A DNA stretch of 64,000 nt, taken from Faecalicatena sp. Marseille-Q4148 (GTDB taxonomy: Bacteria; Bacillota; Clostridia; Lachnospirales; Lachnospiraceae). The notes beneath the pieces are model-generated. The model was not told the origin of the DNA. It saw only the letters and a list, made by a program, of their open reading frames with translations, and searched no databases. The position numbers and the translations under genes were made by a program. The stretch lies in the NCBI GenBank assembly GCA_018228665.1, contig CP073692.1, positions 620,001 to 684,000 on the forward strand, in the 5' to 3' direction. Below are positions 42,250 to 50,021 of the stretch, in pieces; position 1 is the stretch's first letter; each line of letters opens with the position of its first letter.

Positions 42250-44697
42250 TTATGCCGCAAAAGGATAAGAAGCCGCTACTAAAGAGTCAAATCCGGTATT
42301 CGGTGTTTTTTCACAAACGATTTTACTCCTTTTTGCATCTGAATAAAATGGTTTTGAACGTACTTCTTTTGGCTCCATCATCGGAAATATAATTTCATCC
42401 TGTTCATCATTGTACAATATAAGATCATTATAGCAGGTACCTTGTACAACCCATCCTATCTGATATTGTTTCATAAGCTGTTCTGCAGCAGTGCGAAAAC
42501 ATGTTTTTAAAATTTCATTATAAACCGTATAATTTGGATGCACTTCAATATTGTCCAACACCAGACAATTATAAGGTTCATTGATCCATATCACAGAATT
42601 GGCAATCACTCTGTTCTTATAATAAACATTTACAATTCCAAATCCTTTTTCCAGTGCATACTGTTTTGCCTTGATACTGCCATAGCTCATACAGCACACC
42701 GTTGCATCACCCGCTGTCAAATATTCCGGGGAACCTTTTGCTTCTACTAACACCTTAAAGTTACATAGTTTCTTTAATTCATCCGGAAGATTTTCTACAT
42801 TATGGAATTTCATAATTTCCAGCACTTCACGATACTGAACCGGCGTCAGCTTCTCTTCCAAAACTGTATGTAACAGGTTTTCCTTTTTCAGCCTGCGATA
42901 AATATGTTTTGCCTGCCTTGTTTGCTTTTTCAATAATGTTTTCACAAAGGATGATAATCCCTCATAAGACAGACGGATTTCCTGCGCTTTAAACAAACAG
43001 GGATATTTTCCACGTATGAATTTTGACAGGTTATGATCTCCATATTCACGAAACAAATCATATAATACAACATTTGGACAATACGTCTGTATGCGCTGCA
43101 TATAATCTGTCACCATCTCTTTTTCCATTTCTGAAAAATTCAGTTTTTTATTATATGCTTCCATTACATGTTCTTTTAATTCCATCAGATAATCATTACA
43201 ATCTTTATTTTTTCTAATAAGACTGCTTAATCTTTTACGGGCTCTTTTTTGATTAGGCTGCAATTGTAATTCCTTTTCTATTCTAAGGTATCGGCATACG
43301 CCTTCTATAACTTTTGATGTATTTAAAGCTTGATTATATGATTTTGTTAAAATAGCTTTCATTGCACCAGTTGTAAGAAGCATTTTCCCACCAAATAATG
43401 TTTGTACAATCAGATTCCAGTCATGGAAATAATTCCCCTCTTCTTTGTTTCTTCGTTTGACGATATTTTCAATACACCCGGATGCATATTTTTTTGATAC
43501 TATGTGATAAATTGTCTCACACATGGAAATAAACTGTTCTTTTTCATTCTCACACAATTCATCTAATTCTTTTAAATATTTATCAATAATAAGCATTCTG
43601 TCCAAATAGAACAAATATAAATTTTTTGTTATATATGGAACCGGATACATAGGATGATATAAACCAAATTTATTAAAATAACTTACATAATATGTGCGTT
43701 TATATTTTCGAAAATACTGTTCGCCAAATTCCCTGGAGGTACGTTCCAGCCAGCGATAGCCCGATAACGTATTTCGATAGGATGTGTTATAGATTTTGCC
43801 TTTATTGTATATTTTAAGGCATTTTCTATAGTCATCATAACAATATCCTTTTTCATTATCTCTCATATCTTTCTTTTCTTTGTATCCAAATAACTGATAA
43901 CGCTCCAATGCTTTTTGAAAAAACTTATGTATAATCTCATGATTATCCATGTCCTTCGCTTCTTCCGGGATCCTGTTATATAAAAAATAATCAGATGTTA
44001 TAGGGATCGTTTCTCCGAACATACTATAGTAATCTATCCATTTTTCAATCATATTACGCATTATAAATTTCATATGATTCTTTTTGTGAAAATCAACACC
44101 ATCCTGTATCGGTTTCTTCAAAAATTTCAGCACTGACGATATATAAGTGCTTCCTCCAATAGGCATCTCATCAATCTGTCTCCAAAAACCATATTTCCAA
44201 TTGCTTTCTTCTAATATTTCTAAATCGACGCTAAAAATCACATGATGAGCATCTTCTCCATTATCGTAATATTTATGCAAAATATGATCTTCTATAATTT
44301 TTATCCCCCTTTTTTTGCATTTATCAATACTATCCAAAAGATGGTAGGATGTACTTCTCATTTCTGCATGAAAAAGCTTCTTATTATGGTTCCATTTTTC
44401 GCATTGCTGGAAAAAGAATAACAATAATCTTGGTAAATATTGAAAATTCGGGCAATTTACATCAGCTATATAAATCTGCTTTGAGTGATACTCGGTATAA
44501 ATCTGAGGAATATATGCAATAATGTAACACACAAGTTCTCCTTTAGAAAAACCTGCTACTGAATAATAAAAAAACCCCGGCTGCGTTGCTTCCTCTTTCA
44601 AACCTTCCATTCCCATGCGCATTTCTTCAGGATAAGATTGTTTTTCTAAATCAATAACAGCCGGAAAATACTCTTCGCTCATTTTTGTAAAATACAT
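42250..44697 (-). CDS. GNAT-fused very large hypothetical protein, 815 residues
   Basis: The N-terminal 160 residues look like a GNAT acetyltransferase (YFPAVIDLEKQSYPEEMR; FSKGELVCYIIAYIP; IYIADVNCPNFQYLPRLL). The middle is helical and unrecognised. The last 150 residues form a second GNAT-like unit (CCMSYGS, NRVIANSVIW, CLVLDNIEVHPNY), related in layout to the C-terminus of the 820-residue protein. ATG 44697 behind AAGGAGAAG is chosen over a GTG at 44760 that lies in a hairpin. Substrate unknown. Confidence 0.7.
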   Translation of the reverse strand: MYFTKMSEEYFPAVIDLEKQSYPEEMRMGMEGLKEEATQPGFFYYSVAGFSKGELVCYIIAYIPQIYTEYHSKQIYIADVNCPNFQYLPRLLLFFFQQCEKWNHNKKLFHAEMRSTSYHLLDSIDKCKKRGIKIIEDHILHKYYDNGEDAHHVIFSVDLEILEESNWKYGFWRQIDEMPIGGSTYISSVLKFLKKPIQDGVDFHKKNHMKFIMRNMIEKWIDYYSMFGETIPITSDYFLYNRIPEEAKDMDNHEIIHKFFQKALERYQLFGYKEKKDMRDNEKGYCYDDYRKCLKIYNKGKIYNTSYRNTLSGYRWLERTSREFGEQYFRKYKRTYYVSYFNKFGLYHPMYPVPYITKNLYLFYLDRMLIIDKYLKELDELCENEKEQFISMCETIYHIVSKKYASGCIENIVKRRNKEEGNYFHDWNLIVQTLFGGKMLLTTGAMKAILTKSYNQALNTSKVIEGVCRYLRIEKELQLQPNQKRARKRLSSLIRKNKDCNDYLMELKEHVMEAYNKKLNFSEMEKEMVTDYMQRIQTYCPNVVLYDLFREYGDHNLSKFIRGKYPCLFKAQEIRLSYEGLSSFVKTLLKKQTRQAKHIYRRLKKENLLHTVLEEKLTPVQYREVLEIMKFHNVENLPDELKKLCNFKVLVEAKGSPEYLTAGDATVCCMSYGSIKAKQYALEKGFGIVNVYYKNRVIANSVIWINEPYNCLVLDNIEVHPNYTVYNEILKTCFRTAAEQLMKQYQIGWVVQGTCYNDLILYNDEQDEIIFPMMEPKEVRSKPFYSDAKRSKIVCEKTPNTGFDSLVAASYPFAA

Positions 44698-44721
44698 AAA
44701 CTTCTCCTTCCATATTAATAA

Positions 44722-44756
44722 GAAAAGCGATTCATCATGTTGACAAACCGCTTTTC
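44722..44756 (-). terminator. Terminator-like hairpin before the GNAT-fused gene
   Basis: GAAAAGCG (44722-44729) pairs with CGCTTTTC (44749-44756); RNA continues UUAUUAAU, so the U-run is partial. It sits 10 nt from the ribosome binding site. A second AT palindrome, AATTATTTTAAAATAATT, lies at 44775-44792. Confidence 0.55.
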
Positions 44757-44800
44757 CCACTTTTACTTTATAATAATTATTTTAAAATAATTTTTATAAT

Positions 44801-47032
44801 CTATGCACTACGTCGTTCATATGCATTCAATAATTCTTTTCCTACCTGTTTTAAACGCATTCCGAAAAGTGTATTACGTTTAGCTGTGGTATTATTTCGG
44901 ATCGCTTGAGCAACTGCCCGTTTACTGCCTACAATAATTACTTTCTTTGTCGCACGAGTAATCCCGGTATATAAAATATTACGCTGCAACATGCGCCAAA
45001 AACATCCCAACATAGGAATGATCACAATCGGACATTCATTGCCCTGAGACTTATGTACGGACATTGCATAACCATGAGTTAAAGGCCAATAATCATCATC
45101 TGTAAAATCTACTATCCTGTCATCACCAAAATCGACCCGCATGATACTTTTTCCTTCTTTTTTGGATATACTTATCACCTCGCCCAGATCACCATTGGAA
45201 ATCTCATCTTTGTTTTCCGTCTGCATAACTCTGTCCCCTTCTCGGTAGAGACGTCCTCCATTTTTAACTTCCTTGCGTCCACGACATTTGGGATTAACCA
45301 CTTCCCGGAGCATTTCATTAAGTGCATCCGAACCAGCTGCGGTATTTTTTTTCAGAGGTGACAGAACCTGTATCTCATCTGTCCGTTTTCCTTTTGATTT
45401 CCAGTATTCTTCGTACAGATCCCGTATAATTTCAGATGCATCTTCCGGAGTATTAGCAGTATAAAATTCAAAAGTATCATCATAAATGAGTTTCGTCTGC
45501 TTTTGATTGATTCGTACCGCATTTTCCACGATCGTACTTCCTTCCTCTTGACGAAAGCAGGAATCGAGAATGGTAGTCGGAATCATCCCTGAAACGATCA
45601 TCTCATGAAATACATTTCCTGGTCCCACGCTGCCAAGCTGATCTTTGTCTCCTATCATAACAAGGGTTGCATCTTTCTTTATTGCTGAAAAAAACCTGTC
45701 TGCCAGATACATATCACACATACCAAACTCATCAGCTATGATAAAATCATCTTCCAGTTTACCGGCATTCCACATTTCTTCCTCATCTTCATTCTCTGCG
45801 GGAGTCCCGACTGCTTTCTGCATTGTCATTGCTGGAAAATTTGTCTTTTCATACATACGTCTTCTGGCACGTCCAGTGGGTGCACAAAGCAAAATCACAG
45901 AATCTTTGTTGAGTTTTTCCTGAATTCGAATAATGATGCGGATCAGAGTTGTTTTTCCGGTTCCTGGACCTCCGGTAATAATAGATACCGGATACTGGAA
46001 CACCTGACGTACTGCCTGTTCCTGTGTTTTACTTAAGATAATCCCTTCTTCTGTTGTAACCTGCCGCAAGAGGGAATCAATATCCCGTTGTTTTCTTTTT
46101 TGAAGCAAAAGCTGCATTAATTGTGCAGCAGCCCCCATTTCTGCCTGGAAATTCCGTCTGGTATAGATTCCGCCTCCATTTCCGATTAATGTTTGATCTT
46201 TGCGTATCATTTCGTTTCCGGCATCTTTAATTGCACGTTCAGAAACTTTCTGGTGTTCGTTCACATGATTTAATAATTCAGCAGCCCGTTCCACTACCTC
46301 ATCACTTTTCAAAAACAGATGTCCTTCTTCGTCGGCAGCTTTCTGAAGCACATAAGCAATTGCCGCCTTGATCCTCTCTGGATTATCCACTTTAAAATTT
46401 TTTGCTTTTCTGGCAATCGGATCTACAGTTAAAAATCCAAATCCTTTAATCTCACACAAACGGAACGGGTTCTTTTTAATAATTGGATAAGCGTTGCTGC
46501 CAAAATGTTCCTGTATGCGCATTAACTTATTGGAGGTCACCCCGAAAGGTGCCAGATAAACCATCAATTCTCTTAACTGTCTGCTTTTATGGTAACCGTC
46601 AAGTATAGTCTCTAATTTTGTTTCTGTGATTCCTGAAACCTCCAACAATTTTTCAGGGGTATTCTCCATAATAAATAGTGTTTTTTCTCCAAACTTCTCA
46701 ACGATACGATCCGCTGTTACAGGACCAATCCCTTTGATCATATCAGAGGCAAGGTATGCTTTGATTCCTGCAGCCGTTTCAGGAATACAGATGCGAAAGG
46801 AAGACACATCTAACTGCATTCCATATTTTGTTTCTTTCCATTCTCCATCTAATTCAACTTCTACATCTGCTCCTGTAGGAAGTTCAATTCCTACAGCTTG
46901 AAAATATCCGGGATTTTCCGGATGGGAACGTGTTACTTTTTTGGGTAATTCCTCTTCTGTATGATAAGACGCAACTGTGTACCCATTTCCTGCATTATAA
47001 AATATCCGCTCAATGGATTTTCCATGTATCAT
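44801..47032 (-). CDS. recD2: RecD2-type SF1B DNA helicase
   Basis: A 743-residue ATP-dependent RecD-like helicase: N-terminal OB-like and helix-hairpin-helix region (IKGIGPVTADRIVEKFGE), Walker A GGPGTGKTT (354-362), motif II VMIGDKDQLGSV region, and the C-terminal YAMSVHKSQGNECPIVIIP motif V. A 5'-3' helicase acting in repair or in replication of the element. It overlaps the upstream membrane-protein gene by 4 bp. Confidence 0.92.
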   Translation of the reverse strand: MIHGKSIERIFYNAGNGYTVASYHTEEELPKKVTRSHPENPGYFQAVGIELPTGADVEVELDGEWKETKYGMQLDVSSFRICIPETAAGIKAYLASDMIKGIGPVTADRIVEKFGEKTLFIMENTPEKLLEVSGITETKLETILDGYHKSRQLRELMVYLAPFGVTSNKLMRIQEHFGSNAYPIIKKNPFRLCEIKGFGFLTVDPIARKAKNFKVDNPERIKAAIAYVLQKAADEEGHLFLKSDEVVERAAELLNHVNEHQKVSERAIKDAGNEMIRKDQTLIGNGGGIYTRRNFQAEMGAAAQLMQLLLQKRKQRDIDSLLRQVTTEEGIILSKTQEQAVRQVFQYPVSIITGGPGTGKTTLIRIIIRIQEKLNKDSVILLCAPTGRARRRMYEKTNFPAMTMQKAVGTPAENEDEEEMWNAGKLEDDFIIADEFGMCDMYLADRFFSAIKKDATLVMIGDKDQLGSVGPGNVFHEMIVSGMIPTTILDSCFRQEEGSTIVENAVRINQKQTKLIYDDTFEFYTANTPEDASEIIRDLYEEYWKSKGKRTDEIQVLSPLKKNTAAGSDALNEMLREVVNPKCRGRKEVKNGGRLYREGDRVMQTENKDEISNGDLGEVISISKKEGKSIMRVDFGDDRIVDFTDDDYWPLTHGYAMSVHKSQGNECPIVIIPMLGCFWRMLQRNILYTGITRATKKVIIVGSKRAVAQAIRNNTTAKRNTLFGMRLKQVGKELLNAYERRSA

Positions 47033-47688
47033 CTAGCGACACCCCTTTCCCAAGATAACCATAGATACTTTCCTTTTTTAACAGCATGGATGTGATCTTT
47101 GGACAAACATTTTATCAGCGCCTTTGTCTCCCGACAGGGGAATGCCCTTAATACACCGATTCTCCGAAAGCGGTTTCCTTCCCGGACACAGCAGACGCCT
47201 TCCGGACTAATTGAAAACATCCGAATATTTTCATTTTCCATCTTCGCTTTCAGATTTTGAATACGCCCTTTTCCTTCAAGCTGATACCATGCAACTGCCC
47301 TGCATTCCGTCTCGTATTTCTCATGCTGCGGATACGCTTTCTGTTTTAATGGTTGTGATTGTTCTTTTTTATTTCCTTCCGGTAGATGCTCTTCCGTTTC
47401 ATCTGTCTGCTTCGCTGAAGTTCCCTTTTTTGATATGTTTTCTGAGAAAACATCATCTGTATTTCTGGTCTGTACTTTCTCATTGTCGCATTTTTGTTCA
47501 TTTTTCTTCTCCTTCCGTATGGTTGTTATAAAAAACACTGCCACTATAACGGGTACCGCAAGACTTAAGGACTGAAAAATAATTGCAAGAAAAATCGGCC
47601 ACAAAAAAGGAGCTAGAAAAAAACCAATTCCTCCTGTAAGAATGCAAAGCCATTTATATTTTTCTGCTAATCTCTTCCATTCTGCCAT
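47029..47688 (-). CDS. Membrane protein with basic C-terminal domain
   Basis: A 219-residue protein with two close membrane segments near the N-terminus (LCILTGGIGFFLAPFLWPIF and LSLAVPVIVAVFFITTI), a charged linker rich in Lys/Glu/Thr, and a C-terminal globular region (ECRAVAWYQLEGKGRIQNLK). No family recognised. Coupled to RecD2 by overlap; might tether DNA-processing proteins to the membrane. ATG behind AGAGGTAG. Confidence 0.6.
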   Translation of the reverse strand: MAEWKRLAEKYKWLCILTGGIGFFLAPFLWPIFLAIIFQSLSLAVPVIVAVFFITTIRKEKKNEQKCDNEKVQTRNTDDVFSENISKKGTSAKQTDETEEHLPEGNKKEQSQPLKQKAYPQHEKYETECRAVAWYQLEGKGRIQNLKAKMENENIRMFSISPEGVCCVREGNRFRRIGVLRAFPCRETKALIKCLSKDHIHAVKKGKYLWLSWERGVAR

Positions 47689-47732
47689 AAGCTACCTCTT
47701 TCTTCCCGGGGGGATATTCCCCCCAGGATTCT

Positions 47733-48296
47733 TTAATCAAATTCTTCGTAATCTGTTTCATCAAACTGGTCATCTACATCGTCATTTCTGGTTGTCCGAT
47801 TTCTTTGGCTGCTACCACGACTGCTTTTTCCGGAAGAATAACTGGAACTTCTGCCGGATCTGCCTGAACTACTCTTTGATGACCGCTGACTTCCAGAATT
47901 TTTCTTTCCTCTTGTTGAACTCCGTCCACTTTTTGAATTTCTGCTTCTGTTTCTGGAATCTTCATCATCGTCATCCTGACTGTTCTTACTTTCTGCAAAT
48001 TCAATCTCATCACAACATAGTCTTACACCATACACTTTATCGCCATCTTTGTTGGTGTAATTATTGTTTTCCATTCTTCCGGTGATTACGATTTTAATGC
48101 CCTGATACAGATATTTTTCTACGAATTCTGCCAGCCATCCGAATGCCGTACATGGGAAAAAATCAGTTTCGTCACTGTATTTTCTATCTACGGCAATACG
48201 GAAATTTGCTACAATAAATTCATCCCCATCTTTCTTTGTTGTGTAGTTAACCTCCGGATCTCTTACCAGTCTTCCCATCATAATTGATTTGTTCAT
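47733..48296 (-). CDS. ssb: Single-stranded DNA-binding protein
   Basis: A 187-residue SSB: OB fold in residues 1-105 (NKSIMMGRLVRDPEVNYTTK; FPCTAFGWLAEFVEKYL), then a Ser/Arg/Gly-rich linker. The tail DDQFDETDYEEFD is acidic but lacks the classic DDDIPF ending, so partner binding may differ from the host SSB. Probably protects element DNA during replication or transfer. ATG after AAAGGAGG. Confidence 0.92.
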   Translation of the reverse strand: MNKSIMMGRLVRDPEVNYTTKKDGDEFIVANFRIAVDRKYSDETDFFPCTAFGWLAEFVEKYLYQGIKIVITGRMENNNYTNKDGDKVYGVRLCCDEIEFAESKNSQDDDDEDSRNRSRNSKSGRSSTRGKKNSGSQRSSKSSSGRSGRSSSYSSGKSSRGSSQRNRTTRNDDVDDQFDETDYEEFD

Positions 48297-48319
48297 GCAT
48301 ATCCTCCTTTATTTTTGCA

Positions 48320-48356
48320 GAAAAAAAGTGCTTAGAAATTTCTTCCTAAACACTTT
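48320..48356 (-). terminator. Terminator hairpin directly before ssb
   Basis: Stem arms 48325-48335 and 48346-48356 (11 bp, one G-U), followed by a seven-U run. About 20 nt from the ssb ribosome binding site. Confidence 0.7.
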
Positions 48357-48402
48357 ATCGCCAGTATCTTGTTTTTCTTGTGCTGCGATTCATTTCATTC
48401 AT
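48355..48402 (-). CDS. Possible 15-residue leader peptide ahead of ssb
   Basis: ATG 48402 lies directly behind GGGAGGAC and opens a 15-codon frame (MNEMNRSTRKTRYWR) whose TAA falls on the 5' arm of the terminator before ssb. A ribosome finishing this peptide would cover that arm. May be chance, but the ribosome binding site is strong. Confidence 0.35.
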   Translation of the reverse strand: MNEMNRSTRKTRYWR

Positions 48403-48470
48403 GTCCTCCCTTCTTTAATTTCTCTTTTTATACCTCCTTGTGATTTTATTTCATTCGTATTTGCTTTCAT
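48399..48470 (-). CDS. Possible 23-residue upstream leader peptide
   Basis: A 23-codon frame from ATG 48470 whose TGA overlaps the start of the 15-codon frame. It begins MKANTNEIKS. The ribosome binding site (AAGG abutting the ATG) is poor, so support is weak. Confidence 0.2.
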   Translation of the reverse strand: MKANTNEIKSQGGIKREIKEGRT

Positions 48471-48484
48471 CCTTATAGCTAAAA

Positions 48485-48592
48485 AACAAAAAAGGCATTT
48501 AGAATTCTTCCATTCTAAATGCCTCACTTATATTTTGCGTGACAGACAGGAATCTTACATTCCTCATAATTCACTTTCGGACTTTTCCGAAA
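48485..48592 (-). promoter_or_regulatory. Structured leader B: two hairpins plus terminator
   Basis: In RNA order: hairpin 1 UUUCGGA/UCCGAAA (48586-48592 with 48575-48581), 10-nt spacer, hairpin 2 AGGAAU/AUUCCU (48548-48564), then a perfect 13-bp terminator stem (48493-48505 with 48512-48524) with UUUUUUGUUUUUU. Similar to leader A, with the stems changed on both sides at matching positions. Confidence 0.7.
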
Positions 48593-48643
48593 CTAAAATA
48601 CGCTATCCATCGTCTGATGAATACAAATACAAATTTCATTTTC

Positions 48644-48672
48644 ATAATAGCACAATATATAGTATTGGTCAA
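48644..48672 (-). promoter_or_regulatory. Promoter B with shared operator
   Basis: TTGACC (48667-48672), 17-bp spacer AATACTATATATTGTGC, TATTAT (48644-48649). The spacer differs from promoter A at one base. A related inverted copy (CAGTATATTGTAT) lies at 48684-48696, right after the XRE gene, which is the likely regulator. Confidence 0.7.
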
Positions 48673-48703
48673 TGTTTCTTTTTCAGTATATTGTATTTCT
48701 TAG

Positions 48704-48913
48704 TTATTCTTTCTCGAATTTTACAACATCTCCCAGCTCGCAGTCTAGTAAGGTACAAATATCGTGAATCGTATTCAACGTCACACTTTTATTCTTCCGT
48801 AGTGCATCCAGTGTACCAGTACTAAAACCATAGTCTTTGATCAGAGAATACTGGCTGATATTTTTCTTACGCAAAGTTTCCCATAACGGTTCATAGCTGA
48901 TAATAGCAATCAC
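48704..48913 (-). CDS. Small XRE-family transcriptional regulator
   Basis: A 69-residue Cro/CI-type helix-turn-helix: SQYSLIKDYGFSTGTLDALR and TLNTIHDICTLLDCELGDVV. It probably controls promoters A and B. The start codon is uncertain: GTG 48913 has AGGA only two to three bases upstream, so an ATT a few codons later is possible. It lies at the right end of the element's minus-strand gene block. Confidence 0.8.
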   Translation of the reverse strand: MIAIISYEPLWETLRKKNISQYSLIKDYGFSTGTLDALRKNKSVTLNTIHDICTLLDCELGDVVKFEKE

Positions 48914-48973
48914 ATCCTGTCATCATTCTATACTCTACTATGTATTATAGGAAAACCTGTTATTTTATACGTT

Positions 48974-49129
48974 GCCGAATATTCGGCTATATAAGCGGTA
49001 AATGACTAAGAATGTCACTCACTGTGTTTGCGTATGCTTTTATAACTCTATTATCACGAACATTTATCCCTTGAACATTGCCGAATATTCGGCTATAATT
49101 TCAGTATAGATTATTGCCGGATATGTGGT
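48974..49129. repeat. Three copies of a GCCGAATATTCGGC palindrome
   Basis: Perfect 14-bp palindromes at 48974-48987 and 49080-49093, and a degenerate copy at 49116-49129 (GCCGGATATGTGGT). Each is preceded by TT and followed by TATA. Likely operators for an unidentified regulator near the right edge of the element. Confidence 0.6.
49071..49099 (+). promoter_or_regulatory. Plus-strand promoter with palindrome in its spacer
   Basis: TTGAAC (49071-49076), 17-bp spacer containing the second palindrome, TATAAT (49094-49099). Downstream on the plus strand is only about 110 nt before a hairpin at 49192-49217, with a possible 13-residue frame at 49149-49190 behind AAGGGA. Confidence 0.6.
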
Positions 49130-49191
49130 TATATAAAAAGGGAAAATCATGGTATGGTATGATTATATGAAAGTATTTCCGAGATTTTGAA

Positions 49192-49217
49192 AGGCAGTGC
49201 CCGCTACAACACTGCCT
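49192..49217. terminator. Hairpin between short plus-strand transcript and the response regulator gene
   Basis: AGGCAGTG (49192-49199) pairs with CACTGCCT (49210-49217). No strong U-run on either side. Confidence 0.45.
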
Positions 49218-49223
49218 CTAACA

Positions 49224-50021
49224 TCAAACCGGGATAAACTTTTGAAAAGTTTTTTGGCGATTCGTATTTTTAATCTGTTTCACGCAGCATCCGAAACGGT
49301 AACCGATTCCATATACATTCTGTATGTACATCGGATTTTTGACGTCACGTTCTAATTTCTGTCGAATTCGGTGTATATGAGCCATAATATTGCCATCATC
49401 TTGAAGATACTCACAATGCCATACTTTTTCGTATATTTCTTTATAAGTAACAACTCTTCCGTTCTGTTCCGCCAGAAACTGAACAATATCAAATTCTATT
49501 TTGGTAAGCAAAATTTCTTTCCCGTTATAAAAAATCTGCCTTTTATCCGGCACTATCTCAATATCACGACAGTTCCAAATTCCAGGCTCTTCTTTTACAC
49601 GTTTTTGTATACGGATAAGTGCCCACACTCGTATAGCAATCTCCTCAGTAGACTTAGAATTGTCAAGATACTCGTCTGCACCACATTGTATTGCTAGTAT
49701 TGTCTCTTCCTGTTGTCTAGTATGCAGCGTTGCTCCTGAAATAAACAAAATAGGCATATCTGTTTTCTGATGTATCTCTCGGACGAGTTCTGCGCTTCTG
49801 TCCGTAAAACGAATCATATCAATAATACAAAGGACAAAATTCTCATTAGTCAGTGAGAGAGCTCTTCCTTTCTTTGGTATTCTCTGACTTCTCACAAAGT
49901 AAGTATCCTGCAGATACGATTGAAACGTTTTTTCTCCTTTCTGGTAATCCGAAAGATATAGTATATTTTGTTTGTCAATTATATTTATATATTCCATTTT
50001 TGTGCTTTCTAATTTCTGCAT
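49224..50021 (-). CDS. OmpR-type response regulator with altered receiver domain
   Basis: A 265-residue protein. The N-terminal receiver-like domain keeps the phospho-acceptor Asp (LCIIDMIRF), a Ser in place of the switch Thr (LFISGA) and the Lys (DNSKS), but has only one Asp at the N-terminal acidic pocket (LYLSDYQ). The C-terminal winged helix is complete (LTKIEFDIVQFLAEQNGRVV; NVYGIGYRFG). ATG 50021 with GGGGAG is preferred over upstream starts. No histidine kinase is adjacent. It may regulate the neighbouring P-type ATPase genes. Confidence 0.8.
   Translation of the reverse strand: MQKLESTKMEYINIIDKQNILYLSDYQKGEKTFQSYLQDTYFVRSQRIPKKGRALSLTNENFVLCIIDMIRFTDRSAELVREIHQKTDMPILFISGATLHTRQQEETILAIQCGADEYLDNSKSTEEIAIRVWALIRIQKRVKEEPGIWNCRDIEIVPDKRQIFYNGKEILLTKIEFDIVQFLAEQNGRVVTYKEIYEKVWHCEYLQDDGNIMAHIHRIRQKLERDVKNPMYIQNVYGIGYRFGCCVKQIKNTNRQKTFQKFIPV

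Noticed and set aside
47642-48085. 147-codon plus-strand frame opposite ssb and the membrane protein gene
   Set aside because: It mirrors the Ser/Arg-rich linker of ssb and is rich in Phe/His/Cys, the usual shadow pattern.
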